Positions 14,830-23,240 of a stretch of 64,000 nt of DNA are shown one piece after another. This DNA is from Kitasatospora sp. NBC_00458. Lineage in GTDB: Bacteria > Actinomycetota > Actinomycetes > Streptomycetales > Streptomycetaceae. The position numbers were made by a program, and so were the translations under genes. Position 1 is the first letter of the stretch; every line of letters begins with the position of its first letter. The notes below the pieces were generated by a model. The model ran no database searches. It saw only the letters and a list, made by a program, of their open reading frames with translations, and was not told the DNA's origin. The stretch is taken from contig NZ_CP107904.1 of NCBI RefSeq assembly GCF_036013975.1, positions 2,728,001 to 2,792,000 on the forward strand. The letters are read 5' to 3'.

Positions 14830-16287
14830 TTGCCCCGATCCGCGCTCGCCGCCTTCGCCGCGCTGCTCGACCGCTCGCTCGTCCGGATCGCCGAGGCGGC
14901 CGCCGACGCGCGGACCTTCGACCGGGAGACCGTCGTGCGGTGCTCGGACGTCTGGGACAACAACACCCTTCCGCTGTGGGCCGCCGCCGGACGGCGGACG
15001 GCCCTGCGGCGGGAGGATGCCGCACGGCGCGGGCTGCGGTGGATGGCGGCAGCGGGCGCGGCGCGGCACGCGTGGACGGTGGAGCAGTCGGCGGCGGCCG
15101 GACACCCGGTGGCGGGGCTGTTGCCGGCCTCCGGGGCGGACTCCCTGCGGCACCCGTACAGGGGTTACACCGGGCAGCTCTTCCCGGTGACCGTGCCGCT
15201 GACGGAGGGGGCGGTGGCCGGGTACGACCTGGCCCGCTGCCGGTTCCTGAGCCTGGCTCTGGAGCTGGTCGGCGAGCGCCTGGACGCCCGGCTGACCCTG
15301 GAGGCCCCCCGCGCGTACGGTCTCGGAGGCCGAACCCCGGCACAGGAGCCCCTGTTGACGCTGACGCTCACCGACGTGTCGGAGGCCGAGTTCGAGTCCG
15401 GTGCCACCGTGACGGGTCCGGTCGGCCGGCGGATCGACGCGGCGGGCGTGGAGCTGACGCTCGCCGGGCGCGGGCGGCTGCGCGCGGCCCGGGCCGAGTG
15501 CCACGTCTCCGACGACCTCTGGCACCTGACCGAGGCCGGACGGGCCGCGGACGCCGCGACGCCGCCGTTCCGGCCGCCCGTCGCAGCCCGGCCGCCCGCC
15601 CCGCGGGGCCACCGGGTCGACCCGGTGGCGGCCCCGCTCCTGCACGGCGCGATGCTGGAGATCCGGACCGCGCGGTACGCCCACGTGGTCTCGCGGCGGA
15701 GGATCCTGGAGCTCTGCCGCATCTTCGAGGGAGCCGGGACGGACCTGGTGGCGGCCGCCCGGCGCGGCGGGGCCGGGCAGCGCGCGCTGGTCGAAGGATG
15801 GGTGGAGCGCGGCGGCTCCGAGTGGGCGGGCTGGTTCGCGGAACAGCTCGCCGTGCGGTGGCGCGCCGGACAGGGCGAGGACTGGGTCGGGCGGCTGATC
15901 GACGAGCTGCGCACGGCGCCGGAGGCCGACCGCACCCCGGCCCGGAGGCCCGGACACGCGGCGCTCCGCATGCTCCTGATCGGCTTCGCCGGCTCGGGGC
16001 ACGACCCGGACGAGCCCGCCTCGGCGGTCGTCCACCTCGCGGTGCCGCCGACGGGCCGGGACGGGAATGCAGGCGGGGATGCGGGCGCGGGCGACGGGCC
16101 GTGGGGGCTTCTCGTGGCACGGATCGCCCGGCTGGAGCGGCTGCGACTGGGGGCGGGGGCGGGGGCGTTCGGAACGGCGGACGCCGCGGGCGCGGTGCGG
16201 ACGGAGGGCGGGCTGCTGACCGTGGGCGCGGGGTTCGAGGCGGTCCGACGTCCCCGGAATCTGGACAGGTCGGCGGTGGCGAGCTGA
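14830..16287 (+). CDS. Unknown protein, 485 aa
   Basis: Start set at TTG 14830, which follows ACGGAGA at a good distance; no ATG or GTG with a ribosome binding site is available near the start of the conserved-looking frame. The protein is arginine/alanine rich, soluble, with no motif I recognise. It lies between DUF1697 and the FHA gene, all in the same direction with short spacing (26 bases before, 10 after), so it may be part of a three-gene unit. Codon use is fully typical. Confidence 0.6.
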   Translation: MPRSALAAFAALLDRSLVRIAEAAADARTFDRETVVRCSDVWDNNTLPLWAAAGRRTALRREDAARRGLRWMAAAGAARHAWTVEQSAAAGHPVAGLLPASGADSLRHPYRGYTGQLFPVTVPLTEGAVAGYDLARCRFLSLALELVGERLDARLTLEAPRAYGLGGRTPAQEPLLTLTLTDVSEAEFESGATVTGPVGRRIDAAGVELTLAGRGRLRAARAECHVSDDLWHLTEAGRAADAATPPFRPPVAARPPAPRGHRVDPVAAPLLHGAMLEIRTARYAHVVSRRRILELCRIFEGAGTDLVAAARRGGAGQRALVEGWVERGGSEWAGWFAEQLAVRWRAGQGEDWVGRLIDELRTAPEADRTPARRPGHAALRMLLIGFAGSGHDPDEPASAVVHLAVPPTGRDGNAGGDAGAGDGPWGLLVARIARLERLRLGAGAGAFGTADAAGAVRTEGGLLTVGAGFEAVRRPRNLDRSAVAS

Positions 16288-16297
16288 CAATCAGGCC

Positions 16298-16843
16298 ATG
16301 ACGTCTCCAGAGATCCGGACATCCGTGGTCCGGCCGTCCGAGGCCGAGCGGGAGCAGGTGCTCGACGCGCTGAGGGACGGCGCCGGCAGCGGCCGGCTGT
16401 CGCACGACACGTTCCTCGGGCGGCTGGACCTCGTACTCCACGCGGGCAGCCGGGCCGAGTTGAACGCCGCGATGGCGGGCCTGCCGGCCGGGAACCCGGT
16501 CGGGCGGTTCGTGCTGCGGGCGGTGGGCCGGGTCTCGGCGTTCGGGGTGCGGCTGCGCGGGGCGTGGCGGGTCGAGCGACTGCCGGGGCTGAGCCTCCCG
16601 CACGGCGGTGCAGGGCAGTTGACGATCGGCCGGATCCCCGGGTCGGGGCTGCGGCTGAACGACGCCTCGGTCTCCCGGCACCACGCCGAGCTGCGGCGCG
16701 AGGGCGAGGGCTGGGTGCTGTACGACCTCGGCTCGACCAACGGGACGCACGTGAACGGCCACCGGATCGCCGGAGGGGTGCGGGTGCGGCCGGGCGACCA
16801 GGTCCGGTTCGGCAACCTGGAGTTCAGGCTCGCCTCGGGCTGA
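16298..16843 (+). CDS. DUF1707-FHA protein
   Basis: 181 aa. N-terminal DUF1707 pattern VVRPSEAEREQVLDALRDG, GRLSHDTFLGRLDLVLHA (res about 10-60), then an FHA domain with LTIGRIPGSGLRL, SVSRHHAEL, YDLGSTNGTHVNG and RVRPGDQVRFG (about 103-175). Key phosphothreonine-binding residues (GR, SRHH, NGT) are present, so it probably reads Ser/Thr kinase phosphorylation. The kinase is not nearby. GACAAT sits exactly six bases before the ATG. Confidence 0.9.
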   Translation: MTSPEIRTSVVRPSEAEREQVLDALRDGAGSGRLSHDTFLGRLDLVLHAGSRAELNAAMAGLPAGNPVGRFVLRAVGRVSAFGVRLRGAWRVERLPGLSLPHGGAGQLTIGRIPGSGLRLNDASVSRHHAELRREGEGWVLYDLGSTNGTHVNGHRIAGGVRVRPGDQVRFGNLEFRLASG

Positions 16844-16996
16844 GCCGACGCCCGGGCCGACGCCCGGACGGTACCGACGGCCGGGGCGGCGCGAACGGTG
16901 CCGACTGCGTGGGGCGCCGACGGTGCGGCCCTCCGGCCGGGCGGGGCGCCGGCTCCCGCGGCCGATCGGCCGGGGCGCGCCTTCTGCGGCCCCCGG

Positions 16997-17959
16997 TCAG
17001 TGCGGGAACCGGCGGGCCGGACGCCGGACGGGCAGGTCGTCCTGGAACTCGCCGATGGCGGAGATGATCTGGCGCATCGACGTGGTCGGCTCCAGCCGGT
17101 CGAGGTAGCGGTGCTCGGCGGCCAGCGCCTCGACGGTGACACCGAAGTAGAGCGCCATCAGCGGATTGACGAAGAGCTCGCTGTACCTGGTGCGGTCGGT
17201 GAACCGGACATCGCCGAACTCGCCGCGCAGCGCCGCCGCCACCGAGCCCTGGACGATGCTCGGGTGCTCGGGGAAGGCCGCCCGGGCGTGTTCGACGGCG
17301 TCCAGGTAGAGCGTGCCCTCCCGGCTGTCGCGCGGGATCGAGAAGGCCCCGAGGTAGCCGCCGGCCCGGTCGAGCGCGGCGAGGTTCTCCAGCACCAGCG
17401 AATGGCTGACGCCGTGGTAGGCGTCGACGCCGAAGCCGAGGCAGGCGACCAGCCGCTCGGGCACCTCGGTCAGTCCGGCCACCGCCGCGAGGCTGGCCAT
17501 GTCCTCCTCCGGGGTGCCGAGGCCCGCCTCGTCGCCGCGCATCAGGATGTCGGTGCCGCCGTCGACGAGCAGGACGGCGTCGATGCCGAGGTGGCCGACG
17601 AGCGCGCGGTAGGCGTCCCGCAGCGGCCGCACACCGGACCGGGGGAACGCCCAGACGGTGTCGGGCATGCGGTGCGCACGGAGCCAGCGGGCCAGCGTGC
17701 GCTCCGGGAAGTAGCCCTCCGGGGCCGCCGTGTCGGGGCCGATCCGGGCCGCGTCGGGTGCCAGCCAGACGTCGAGGGGCAGGCTTTCGAGCGGGGCGAA
17801 GGAGAGGTTGGCGAGGTGGACCTCGCGGCCGGCCGCGCGCAGGGCGAGGGCCAGCGGCAGGCCCGCGTAGACGTCGAACCCGCCGCCGGCACCGGCGATC
17901 AGGATGCGCTCGGCGGCGAGCAGACGGGTGATCAGCGGTGGCTGGAGGAGGGAGGACAC
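16997..17959 (-). CDS. DUF1152 family protein
   Basis: 320 aa from GTG at 17959; the frame is open far upstream but only as antisense to the DUF6891 gene. The glycine-rich ILIAGAGGGFDVYAGLPLALAL near the start and VLLVDGGTDILMRGDEAGLGTPEEDM in the middle are characteristic of DUF1152 proteins. The first resembles a nucleotide-binding loop. Function unknown. Confidence 0.82.
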   Translation of the reverse strand: MSSLLQPPLITRLLAAERILIAGAGGGFDVYAGLPLALALRAAGREVHLANLSFAPLESLPLDVWLAPDAARIGPDTAAPEGYFPERTLARWLRAHRMPDTVWAFPRSGVRPLRDAYRALVGHLGIDAVLLVDGGTDILMRGDEAGLGTPEEDMASLAAVAGLTEVPERLVACLGFGVDAYHGVSHSLVLENLAALDRAGGYLGAFSIPRDSREGTLYLDAVEHARAAFPEHPSIVQGSVAAALRGEFGDVRFTDRTRYSELFVNPLMALYFGVTVEALAAEHRYLDRLEPTTSMRQIISAIGEFQDDLPVRRPARRFPH

Positions 17960-18005
17960 CCGGGGACGGTAGCACCGGGGACGCCCTCCGGAGCGGCCGG
18001 CCGGA

Positions 18006-18034
18006 TTGTCGGTGGCGGGTGCTTGGATACCGGC
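18006..18034 (+). promoter_or_regulatory. PafBC-type promoter of the DUF6891 gene
   Basis: TTGTCGGTG (18006-18014) is a perfect match to TTGTCRGTG; N8, then TTGGAT (18023-18028), then six bases to the ATG at 18035. Confidence 0.7.
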
Positions 18035-18637
18035 ATGGACCAGGACACCGTGCACACCACTCTTGCCGCCGAGGCGCTGCGGGACGCCGAGGAGCGGGCC
18101 CGTGAGCTGATCCGGTGCGGCTTCCAGGAGCCGGACGAGATAGCCGAGTCCCTGGTCGAGGACCTCGACGACCAGGGACTGACGGCGGAGGAGGCGGAGC
18201 GGATCGTCGCTCCGCTGTGGCGGGAGCGTCTGGAGGAGCAGGCGTCCTGGCCGGAGACGACCGACGTCGACCGGCTGGAGGCCGCCTTCGACGCCCTGGA
18301 GGAGCAGGGCATCGTCGCCGCGATGGACTTCACCTGCTGTGCGAGCTGTGGCTACGCGGAGATCGGCGGCGAGGCCGACGAGGACTCGCGCGGCTTCGTC
18401 TTCTTCCACCAGCAGGACACCGAACGGGCCGTCTCCGGCGGCTCGCTGATGCTGCGGTACGGCGGATTCCAGGTGGACGGCGAGTCGACGGAGGCGGCCG
18501 TCCGGCGGACGGTGGGGATCGGGCGCGCGGTGGCCGCGGCGCTCGGGGCGGCGGGGCTGCCCGCGGAGTGGGACGGCTCACCGGAGAGGGCGATCGCGGT
18601 CACGCCGATCACCTGGCTCAACCGCCTTCCGGAGTAG
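18035..18637 (+). CDS. DUF6891 family protein
   Basis: 200 aa. The central FTCCASCGYAEIGGEA and RGFVFFHQQDTE, and the C-terminal AEWDGSPERAIAVTPI, are the recurring features of DUF6891 proteins. Function unknown; the cysteine motif could bind metal. A perfect PafBC-type element lies directly upstream and the mRNA is probably leaderless. It is divergent from DUF1152 with 75 bp between the starts. Confidence 0.82.
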   Translation: MDQDTVHTTLAAEALRDAEERARELIRCGFQEPDEIAESLVEDLDDQGLTAEEAERIVAPLWRERLEEQASWPETTDVDRLEAAFDALEEQGIVAAMDFTCCASCGYAEIGGEADEDSRGFVFFHQQDTERAVSGGSLMLRYGGFQVDGESTEAAVRRTVGIGRAVAAALGAAGLPAEWDGSPERAIAVTPITWLNRLPE

Positions 18638-18872
18638 CCGCGTTCGGCGCCCGCCCGGCGGCGGTCGGCACCCCCGGCGCCCCGGCACCGCACCGTCGGT
18701 GGTGGCGGTCGAGGCGGGTCGTCGACGGCGGCGGGTCGTCGGCGGCCCCGGTGGCGTCCGGGCGGGCCCCGGCAGGTCGGCGCGGGTGACGGGGCCGGTC
18801 ACCGCGGACCGGCCGGCACCCGTTCACCGGCGGTGCGCGGGCCGGAGGACGGGCGGGCCGGCGGGTCTCCGG

Positions 18873-19310
18873 TCAGCGGACGACGTGGAGTTCGGCGGAG
18901 TGCTCGCGTGCGCTGGCGTGGCGGAGGGTGACCTTCGCCCCGCCGACGGCGGTCTCGGTGTCCTCGGTGAGGGTCTTGGTGTCCTCGCCGAGCTTCACCT
19001 CGGCCGTGGTGTCGGTGATCCGGCCGACGGTCAGCCGGACGGCCCGGTCCCCGCCGAAGACCTCGACGGTGTGGGTGGAGCCGGCGTCGTCGGTGCGGAC
19101 GACGACGTCGCAGCTGTCGTCGCTGAGGCAGAGCGAGGCGCCGCCCTTGCAGGCGGTGAGCCCGGCGCCGAGCAGCAGCACGGCGCCGGCCGCGAGTGCG
19201 GCCGACCGCACGGCCGCACTGCGGTGACGGGCGGGCCGGCGGGCGGGCCGGAGGTCGTGGTGACGGGCGGGTCGGCGGTCGTGGTGCGGAGCGGTGGGCG
19301 CGCTGGTCAT
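18873..19310 (-). CDS. Putative lipoprotein, 145 aa
   Basis: The start at ATG 19310 gives a basic N-terminus (HHDRRPARHHDLRPARRPAR), a hydrophobic stretch (AALAAGAVLLLGAGL) and a lipobox LTAC (Cys about res 50). The mature part is small, beta-rich and contains a second cysteine pair (SLCLSDDSCDVVV). A long positively charged leader of this type is unusual but fits Tat- or Sec-exported actinobacterial lipoproteins. No family recognised. Confidence 0.65.
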   Translation of the reverse strand: MTSAPTAPHHDRRPARHHDLRPARRPARHRSAAVRSAALAAGAVLLLGAGLTACKGGASLCLSDDSCDVVVRTDDAGSTHTVEVFGGDRAVRLTVGRITDTTAEVKLGEDTKTLTEDTETAVGGAKVTLRHASAREHSAELHVVR

Positions 19311-19427
19311 GGTTCCGACGGTAGGCGCGGGCCGGCAGTCGGCCATCGGCCATCGGCGGTATCCGCCCCCTGGCCGGCCCCGGACCGCGGCGACGGCCAC
19401 GACCCGGAGGCAGATGGGTCGAAACCC

Positions 19428-20081
19428 CTAGGGGGCGGCTGGAGTTGACCGACCGAGCAGGCTCTCCACGCCGGCCACCACGATGGCGACGCCGCGCTCG
19501 AAGCGCTGGTCGAAGCCGCCGAAGAGGTCCTGCCCCGCGGCGGCGGCCAGGCCGTGCTCGGGGGCGATGGCGGCGGCCCGCTGCTCGGGGTCGTACCCGG
19601 GGGCCCGCTCCCCCGGCAGCGGATGGACGGCCTGCTCCTCGATCACGAAGCCGATGGTGAACGCGTACGCGGTGGTGAACGCGAGGACGGCGTCCGCGAG
19701 TTCGAATCCGGCCCGGGTGAACGCGGCGAGCATGACGTGCTGCCCCTCGGCGTGCCCGTAGTCGGTGAGCCGGGTGCCGCTGAAGACCTTGGCGCCGTCG
19801 CGGTAGCCCAGCAGTCCCGCACGCAGGACGCGGCAGGTGCCGGTGACGGCCTCCTGCCAGGAGGCCGGGGGCTCGACCGGACCGGAGTACATCCGGCGGA
19901 GCATCTCGGTGGCCATCTCGTCCAGCAGGGCCTGCTTGTTCGCGAAGTGCCAGTACAGCGCCGGGGCCTTGACGTCCAGCGCGGTGGCGATCCGGCGGAG
20001 GGTGAGGCCCTCCAGCCCGGTCTCGTCGAGCAGGCGCAGGGCGGCGTCGACCACCTGCGCCCGGTCCAGCTTCGGCGGCAT
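19428..20081 (-). CDS. TetR-family repressor of the divergent monooxygenase
   Basis: 217 aa from ATG at 20081, with GAGAGGAA upstream. N-terminal HTH: DRAQVVDAALRLLDETG, LTLRRIATALDVKAPALYWHF. The motif LYWHF and the C-terminal region (FELADAVLAFTTAYAFTIGFVIEEQA) are those of the tetracycline-repressor-like TetR_C branch. Two matching operators lie in the 127-bp spacer before the divergent FAD monooxygenase, so that gene is its probable target. Confidence 0.92.
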   Translation of the reverse strand: MPPKLDRAQVVDAALRLLDETGLEGLTLRRIATALDVKAPALYWHFANKQALLDEMATEMLRRMYSGPVEPPASWQEAVTGTCRVLRAGLLGYRDGAKVFSGTRLTDYGHAEGQHVMLAAFTRAGFELADAVLAFTTAYAFTIGFVIEEQAVHPLPGERAPGYDPEQRAAAIAPEHGLAAAAGQDLFGGFDQRFERGVAIVVAGVESLLGRSTPAAP

Positions 20082-20138
20082 GCCGTTCCTCTCGCAGCGT
20101 CCCCGACCCGGCGCCCCTCCGTCCGCCCGATCCCGGCA

Positions 20139-20168
20139 TTGACAATTTAACACCGTTAAGCCCATGCT
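20139..20168 (+). promoter_or_regulatory. Promoter of the FAD monooxygenase with operator O1
   Basis: TTGACA (20139-20144) with CATGCT (20163-20168) 18 bp later. Operator O1, TTTAACACCGTTAAG (20146-20160), lies within the spacer, so repressor binding would block RNA polymerase. Confidence 0.6.
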
Positions 20169-20183
20169 TCCGGACGTCAGCTA

Positions 20184-20198
20184 CTTAACAACGTTAAG
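20184..20198. promoter_or_regulatory. TetR operator O2, CTTAAC-N3-GTTAAG
   Basis: Perfect palindrome CTTAACAACGTTAAG, 38 bp from O1 and immediately before the ribosome binding site AAGGAG. The paired, nearly identical palindromes indicate two repressor dimers. Confidence 0.7.
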
Positions 20199-20208
20199 GA
20201 GAGCGCTC

Positions 20209-21831
20209 GTGCCGCACGTCCGGATCCCCGAGCAGACCGACGTCCTGATCGTCGGCGCCGGCCCCACCGGCCTCACCCTCGCCTGCGACCTGGCCCGGCA
20301 AGGGGTGGGCGCCCTGCTGATCGAGAAGGCCGGGGCACTGTTCCCCGGCTCCCGCGGCAAAGGGCTCCAGCCCCGCACCCAGGAGGTCTTCGAGGACCTC
20401 GGGCTGATCGCCGCCGTCCGCGCCGCGGGCCGCCCCTACCCGCGGATGATGTCCTGGGAGGACGGCGAGCGGCAGGGCGAGTGGGACCTGGTCGAGACCG
20501 CCCGGCCCGACCCGACCGTCCCGTACCCGGCGGTCTGGATGCTCCCCCAGTGGCGCACCCAGGAGCTGCTGCACGACCGGCTCCGTGAACTCGGCGGGCA
20601 GGTCGCCCTCGGCACCGCGCTGACCGGCCTGGACCAGCACCCCGACCGGGTCGAGGCCCGGCTGACCGGGCCGGACGGCACCGAGCGGACCGTCACAGCC
20701 CGCTACCTGGTCGCCGCCGACGGCGGACGCTCGACCGTCCGCCGGGCGGTGGGCGTCCCGATGGCCGGCGAACAGGTCGACCCGCGCCCGTCCCTGGTCG
20801 CCGACGTCGAGATCGACGGCCTCGACCGCGACAACTGGCACATCTGGCCGAAGGCGCCCGGTGGCCCGCTGCTGCTCTGCCCGCTGCCGAGCACCACCGC
20901 GTTCCAGCTGTTCGCACAGTTCGGCGGCGCCGGTACGGGCGCCGGGGACGGCACGGCGGACGCCGAGGGCCCAGCGGACGCGACGGATCCGACGGGCGCG
21001 ACGGGCGCGACGGGCGCCACCGACGCGGAACAGCCGGACACCTCGGCGGAGGGCGTACGCCGGACCATCGCGGCACGCACCCACCTGCCCGCGTCGGCGG
21101 TCGGCCGGGTGCACTGGGCCTCCGACTTCCGCCCGCGGACGGCACTGGCCGAGCGGTTCAGGATCGGCCGGGTCTTCCTGGCCGGCGACGCGGCGCACAT
21201 CCACTCCCCGGCCGGCGGGCAGGGGCTCAACACCAGCGTCCAGGACGCGTACAACCTGGGCTGGAAGCTCGGCCGGGTGCTGCGTCACGGCGCGGACGAG
21301 GAGCTGCTGGACAGCTACGAGGCGGAGCGGCTGCCGATCGCCGCCGACGTCCTGGACATCTCCACCCGGCTGCACCGCGCGGGCGGGGTCCGGGCCGGCG
21401 AACTGCGGCGGGGGCCGCGGACCGAACAGCTCGGGCTCGGCTACGAGGGCGGCCCGCTGACCGTGGAGGCGCGCCCGGGCCTGGCCGAGGACGCGCTGCG
21501 GGCCGGTGAGCGGGCGCCCGACGCACCGCTGGGCGGTGCGTCACCGGCCGGTGCAGCGGAGGACGGGACGGCGGGGAGTGGGACGGCGGAGGGCCACGGC
21601 GCGCGACGGCTCTTCGACCTGTTCCGCGGCCCGCACGTCACCGTGCTCGCGGTGGGCTGCGAGCTGCCCGGGCTGCCGGCCGGCGTGCACGGCCACCGGA
21701 TCGACGGCGGCATCGCCGAGAGGACGTACGGGCGCGGGCTGTTCGTCGTCCGGCCGGACGGCTACCTGGGTCTGGCCACCCACGACCCGGCCGACCTGCC
21801 GGGGTACCTCGCCCGGCTCGGCCTGCGCTGA
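20209..21831 (+). CDS. FAD-dependent aromatic monooxygenase
   Basis: 540 aa from GTG at 20209 after AAGGAG. Class A flavoprotein hydroxylase: VLIVGAGPTGLTLACDLAR (FAD Rossmann, res 10-28), RGKGLQPRTQEVFEDLG (substrate/FAD), VAADGGRSTVRRA, and FLAGDAAHIHSPAGGQGLN (about 325). A C-terminal thioredoxin-like domain follows, as in phenol hydroxylases, polyketide hydroxylases and rifampicin/tetracycline monooxygenases. The order (TetR, two operators, hydroxylase) suggests detoxification of a planar aromatic compound. A low-complexity insert at about res 245-285 (ADATDPTGATGATGATDAE) is unusual. Confidence 0.92.
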   Translation: MPHVRIPEQTDVLIVGAGPTGLTLACDLARQGVGALLIEKAGALFPGSRGKGLQPRTQEVFEDLGLIAAVRAAGRPYPRMMSWEDGERQGEWDLVETARPDPTVPYPAVWMLPQWRTQELLHDRLRELGGQVALGTALTGLDQHPDRVEARLTGPDGTERTVTARYLVAADGGRSTVRRAVGVPMAGEQVDPRPSLVADVEIDGLDRDNWHIWPKAPGGPLLLCPLPSTTAFQLFAQFGGAGTGAGDGTADAEGPADATDPTGATGATGATDAEQPDTSAEGVRRTIAARTHLPASAVGRVHWASDFRPRTALAERFRIGRVFLAGDAAHIHSPAGGQGLNTSVQDAYNLGWKLGRVLRHGADEELLDSYEAERLPIAADVLDISTRLHRAGGVRAGELRRGPRTEQLGLGYEGGPLTVEARPGLAEDALRAGERAPDAPLGGASPAGAAEDGTAGSGTAEGHGARRLFDLFRGPHVTVLAVGCELPGLPAGVHGHRIDGGIAERTYGRGLFVVRPDGYLGLATHDPADLPGYLARLGLR

Positions 21832-22307
21832 GGCGGGCGGGGCACCCCGACGGGTCCGTCCCTCCGGGCGTGCGGGCCGGATGAGCGGGCGGCGCGCGGG
21901 GTCCACGCCATGGCGGCGGCCCGGGGACCCGCCGTCGCGAGGGCGGCTTCCGCCACCGGCCGGGGCGGCGGAAGCCGGGTCCGACCACGTTGCGGCGTCG
22001 GCGGGCGGCCGGGGCGAGGCCACGGGGGCGTTAGCCTCCGCGGCCTCGACCCGTCGAGCCGGTCGACGCGGGCAGATGCGGGCAGATGCGGGCCGGAGCG
22101 GGGCGATGGGAGCCGATGCCGGTCGACGCGGGCCGCCGCGTGCGGGCCGCCGGACGGGCGCCCCGCCGACACGGACCCGCGCGGGTGACGGGCGAGCCGC
22201 GGCCCCGACCGCGACGACGACACATCCGCACCGAGCGCGGGAACCGGCCGAGCGCACGGACCGGCCGGTCGACGCGGCCCACCGCATGCGGGCCGGGATG
22301 AAAGGTC
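21832..22307. other. GC-rich spacer with repeat copy R1
   Basis: No gene is supported. The left part is featureless; the right part contains short tandem GCAGATGCGG units (about 22072-22090) and the first copy of a repeat (22122-22229). The open frames here are artefacts of extreme GC. Confidence 0.6.
22122..22229. repeat. Dispersed intergenic repeat, copy R1
   Basis: Aligns with 22981-23084 at roughly 85 percent identity with one small gap: the first 31 bases differ at one position and the block GACGGGCGAGCCGC is conserved. The two direct copies bracket the 192-aa gene. Confidence 0.7.
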
Positions 22308-22886
22308 CTAATCACTCTGCGGCGGCGCACCGTATTCGACGGCCAGCTCGGCGGCATAGGCGTCCGGGACGAACCGGTCGCGGAAGACTTGCGGCAGCCA
22401 GGACGCCAGCGCACCGGCTGCGTCGACACACAGCCCGTACCGGACGCTCCACTCGCGCCGGGCGGCCCCGTCCGGGAGACCTCGGACGACGGCGACCTCC
22501 GGATCCCGCTCGCCCCAGCAGCCCCAACGGCCGGAGGGACCGGTCAGCGCGACGGTCCGCGCCGCGATGGTGATCGACTCCAGGGGTTCCCGGCCCGAGT
22601 CGAACCCGATCTCCGCCCAGTAGTCGTCCGGGGTGGCCTCGACGGACAGCGACAGTGCCGGTCCGGCGATGCCGTCCGCCTCGACCACGAGCAGGTCCAC
22701 CTGCTGGTCGCCGTGGAGTCCGGCCAGCGCGGCGAGCGCCGGCCAGGCGTCCGGCGTGAGCAGCGGATCGAACTCGCAGAACACCGCCTCGTCGGCGAGT
22801 TCCCGGAAGACCTGCGCGGGCAACCTGGCATCGAGATCGAAGACGGCGGCGGCACGGGCGCGGACGGCGTCCGGGTTCGAGGCCAT
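22308..22886 (-). CDS. Unknown protein, 192 aa
   Basis: Start at ATG 22886 (MASNPDAVRARAAAVFDLDARLPAQ). Soluble, acidic, tryptophan-rich in the C-terminal half (SGRWGCWGERDPEVAVVRGL). No motif recognised. It is bracketed by two copies of an intergenic repeat, so it may sit on a small mobile or recombining segment. Codon use is normal. Confidence 0.65.
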   Translation of the reverse strand: MASNPDAVRARAAAVFDLDARLPAQVFRELADEAVFCEFDPLLTPDAWPALAALAGLHGDQQVDLLVVEADGIAGPALSLSVEATPDDYWAEIGFDSGREPLESITIAARTVALTGPSGRWGCWGERDPEVAVVRGLPDGAARREWSVRYGLCVDAAGALASWLPQVFRDRFVPDAYAAELAVEYGAPPQSD

Positions 22887-22980
22887 GAAGCGGGGTCCTG
22901 GTCCTCGGTCCGGTCCGTGGTCGGCGTGAGCGGGCACCGGGCAAGCGTACTCACGTCATGATCGGCCGGGCAGCCCCCCG

Positions 22981-23084
22981 GTCGAAGCGGGCCGCCGCGT
23001 GCGGGCCGCCGCGCCGGCGGCCCTCCGACACGGGCCCACGCGGAGGACGGGCGAGCCGCAGCCCCGTCCGCGACGGCACATCCG
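22981..23084. repeat. Dispersed intergenic repeat, copy R2
   Basis: Second copy of the repeat at 22122-22229, in the same orientation. The rest of the spacer 22887-23240 shows nothing else. Confidence 0.7.
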
Positions 23085-23240
23085 GCCCGGAGGCGCGGGC
23101 GGCCGGACCGGGCGCGCGGGCGGCCGGACCGGAGGAGGCCCGCTGCCGAACCGCGGAGGCGCTCCCCCGGCAGGTGCTGTCGGCATAGGCCAGCGGCACG
23201 TGCCACGCGCGTAGAACGAAGACCGCGAAGAACCCGACGG

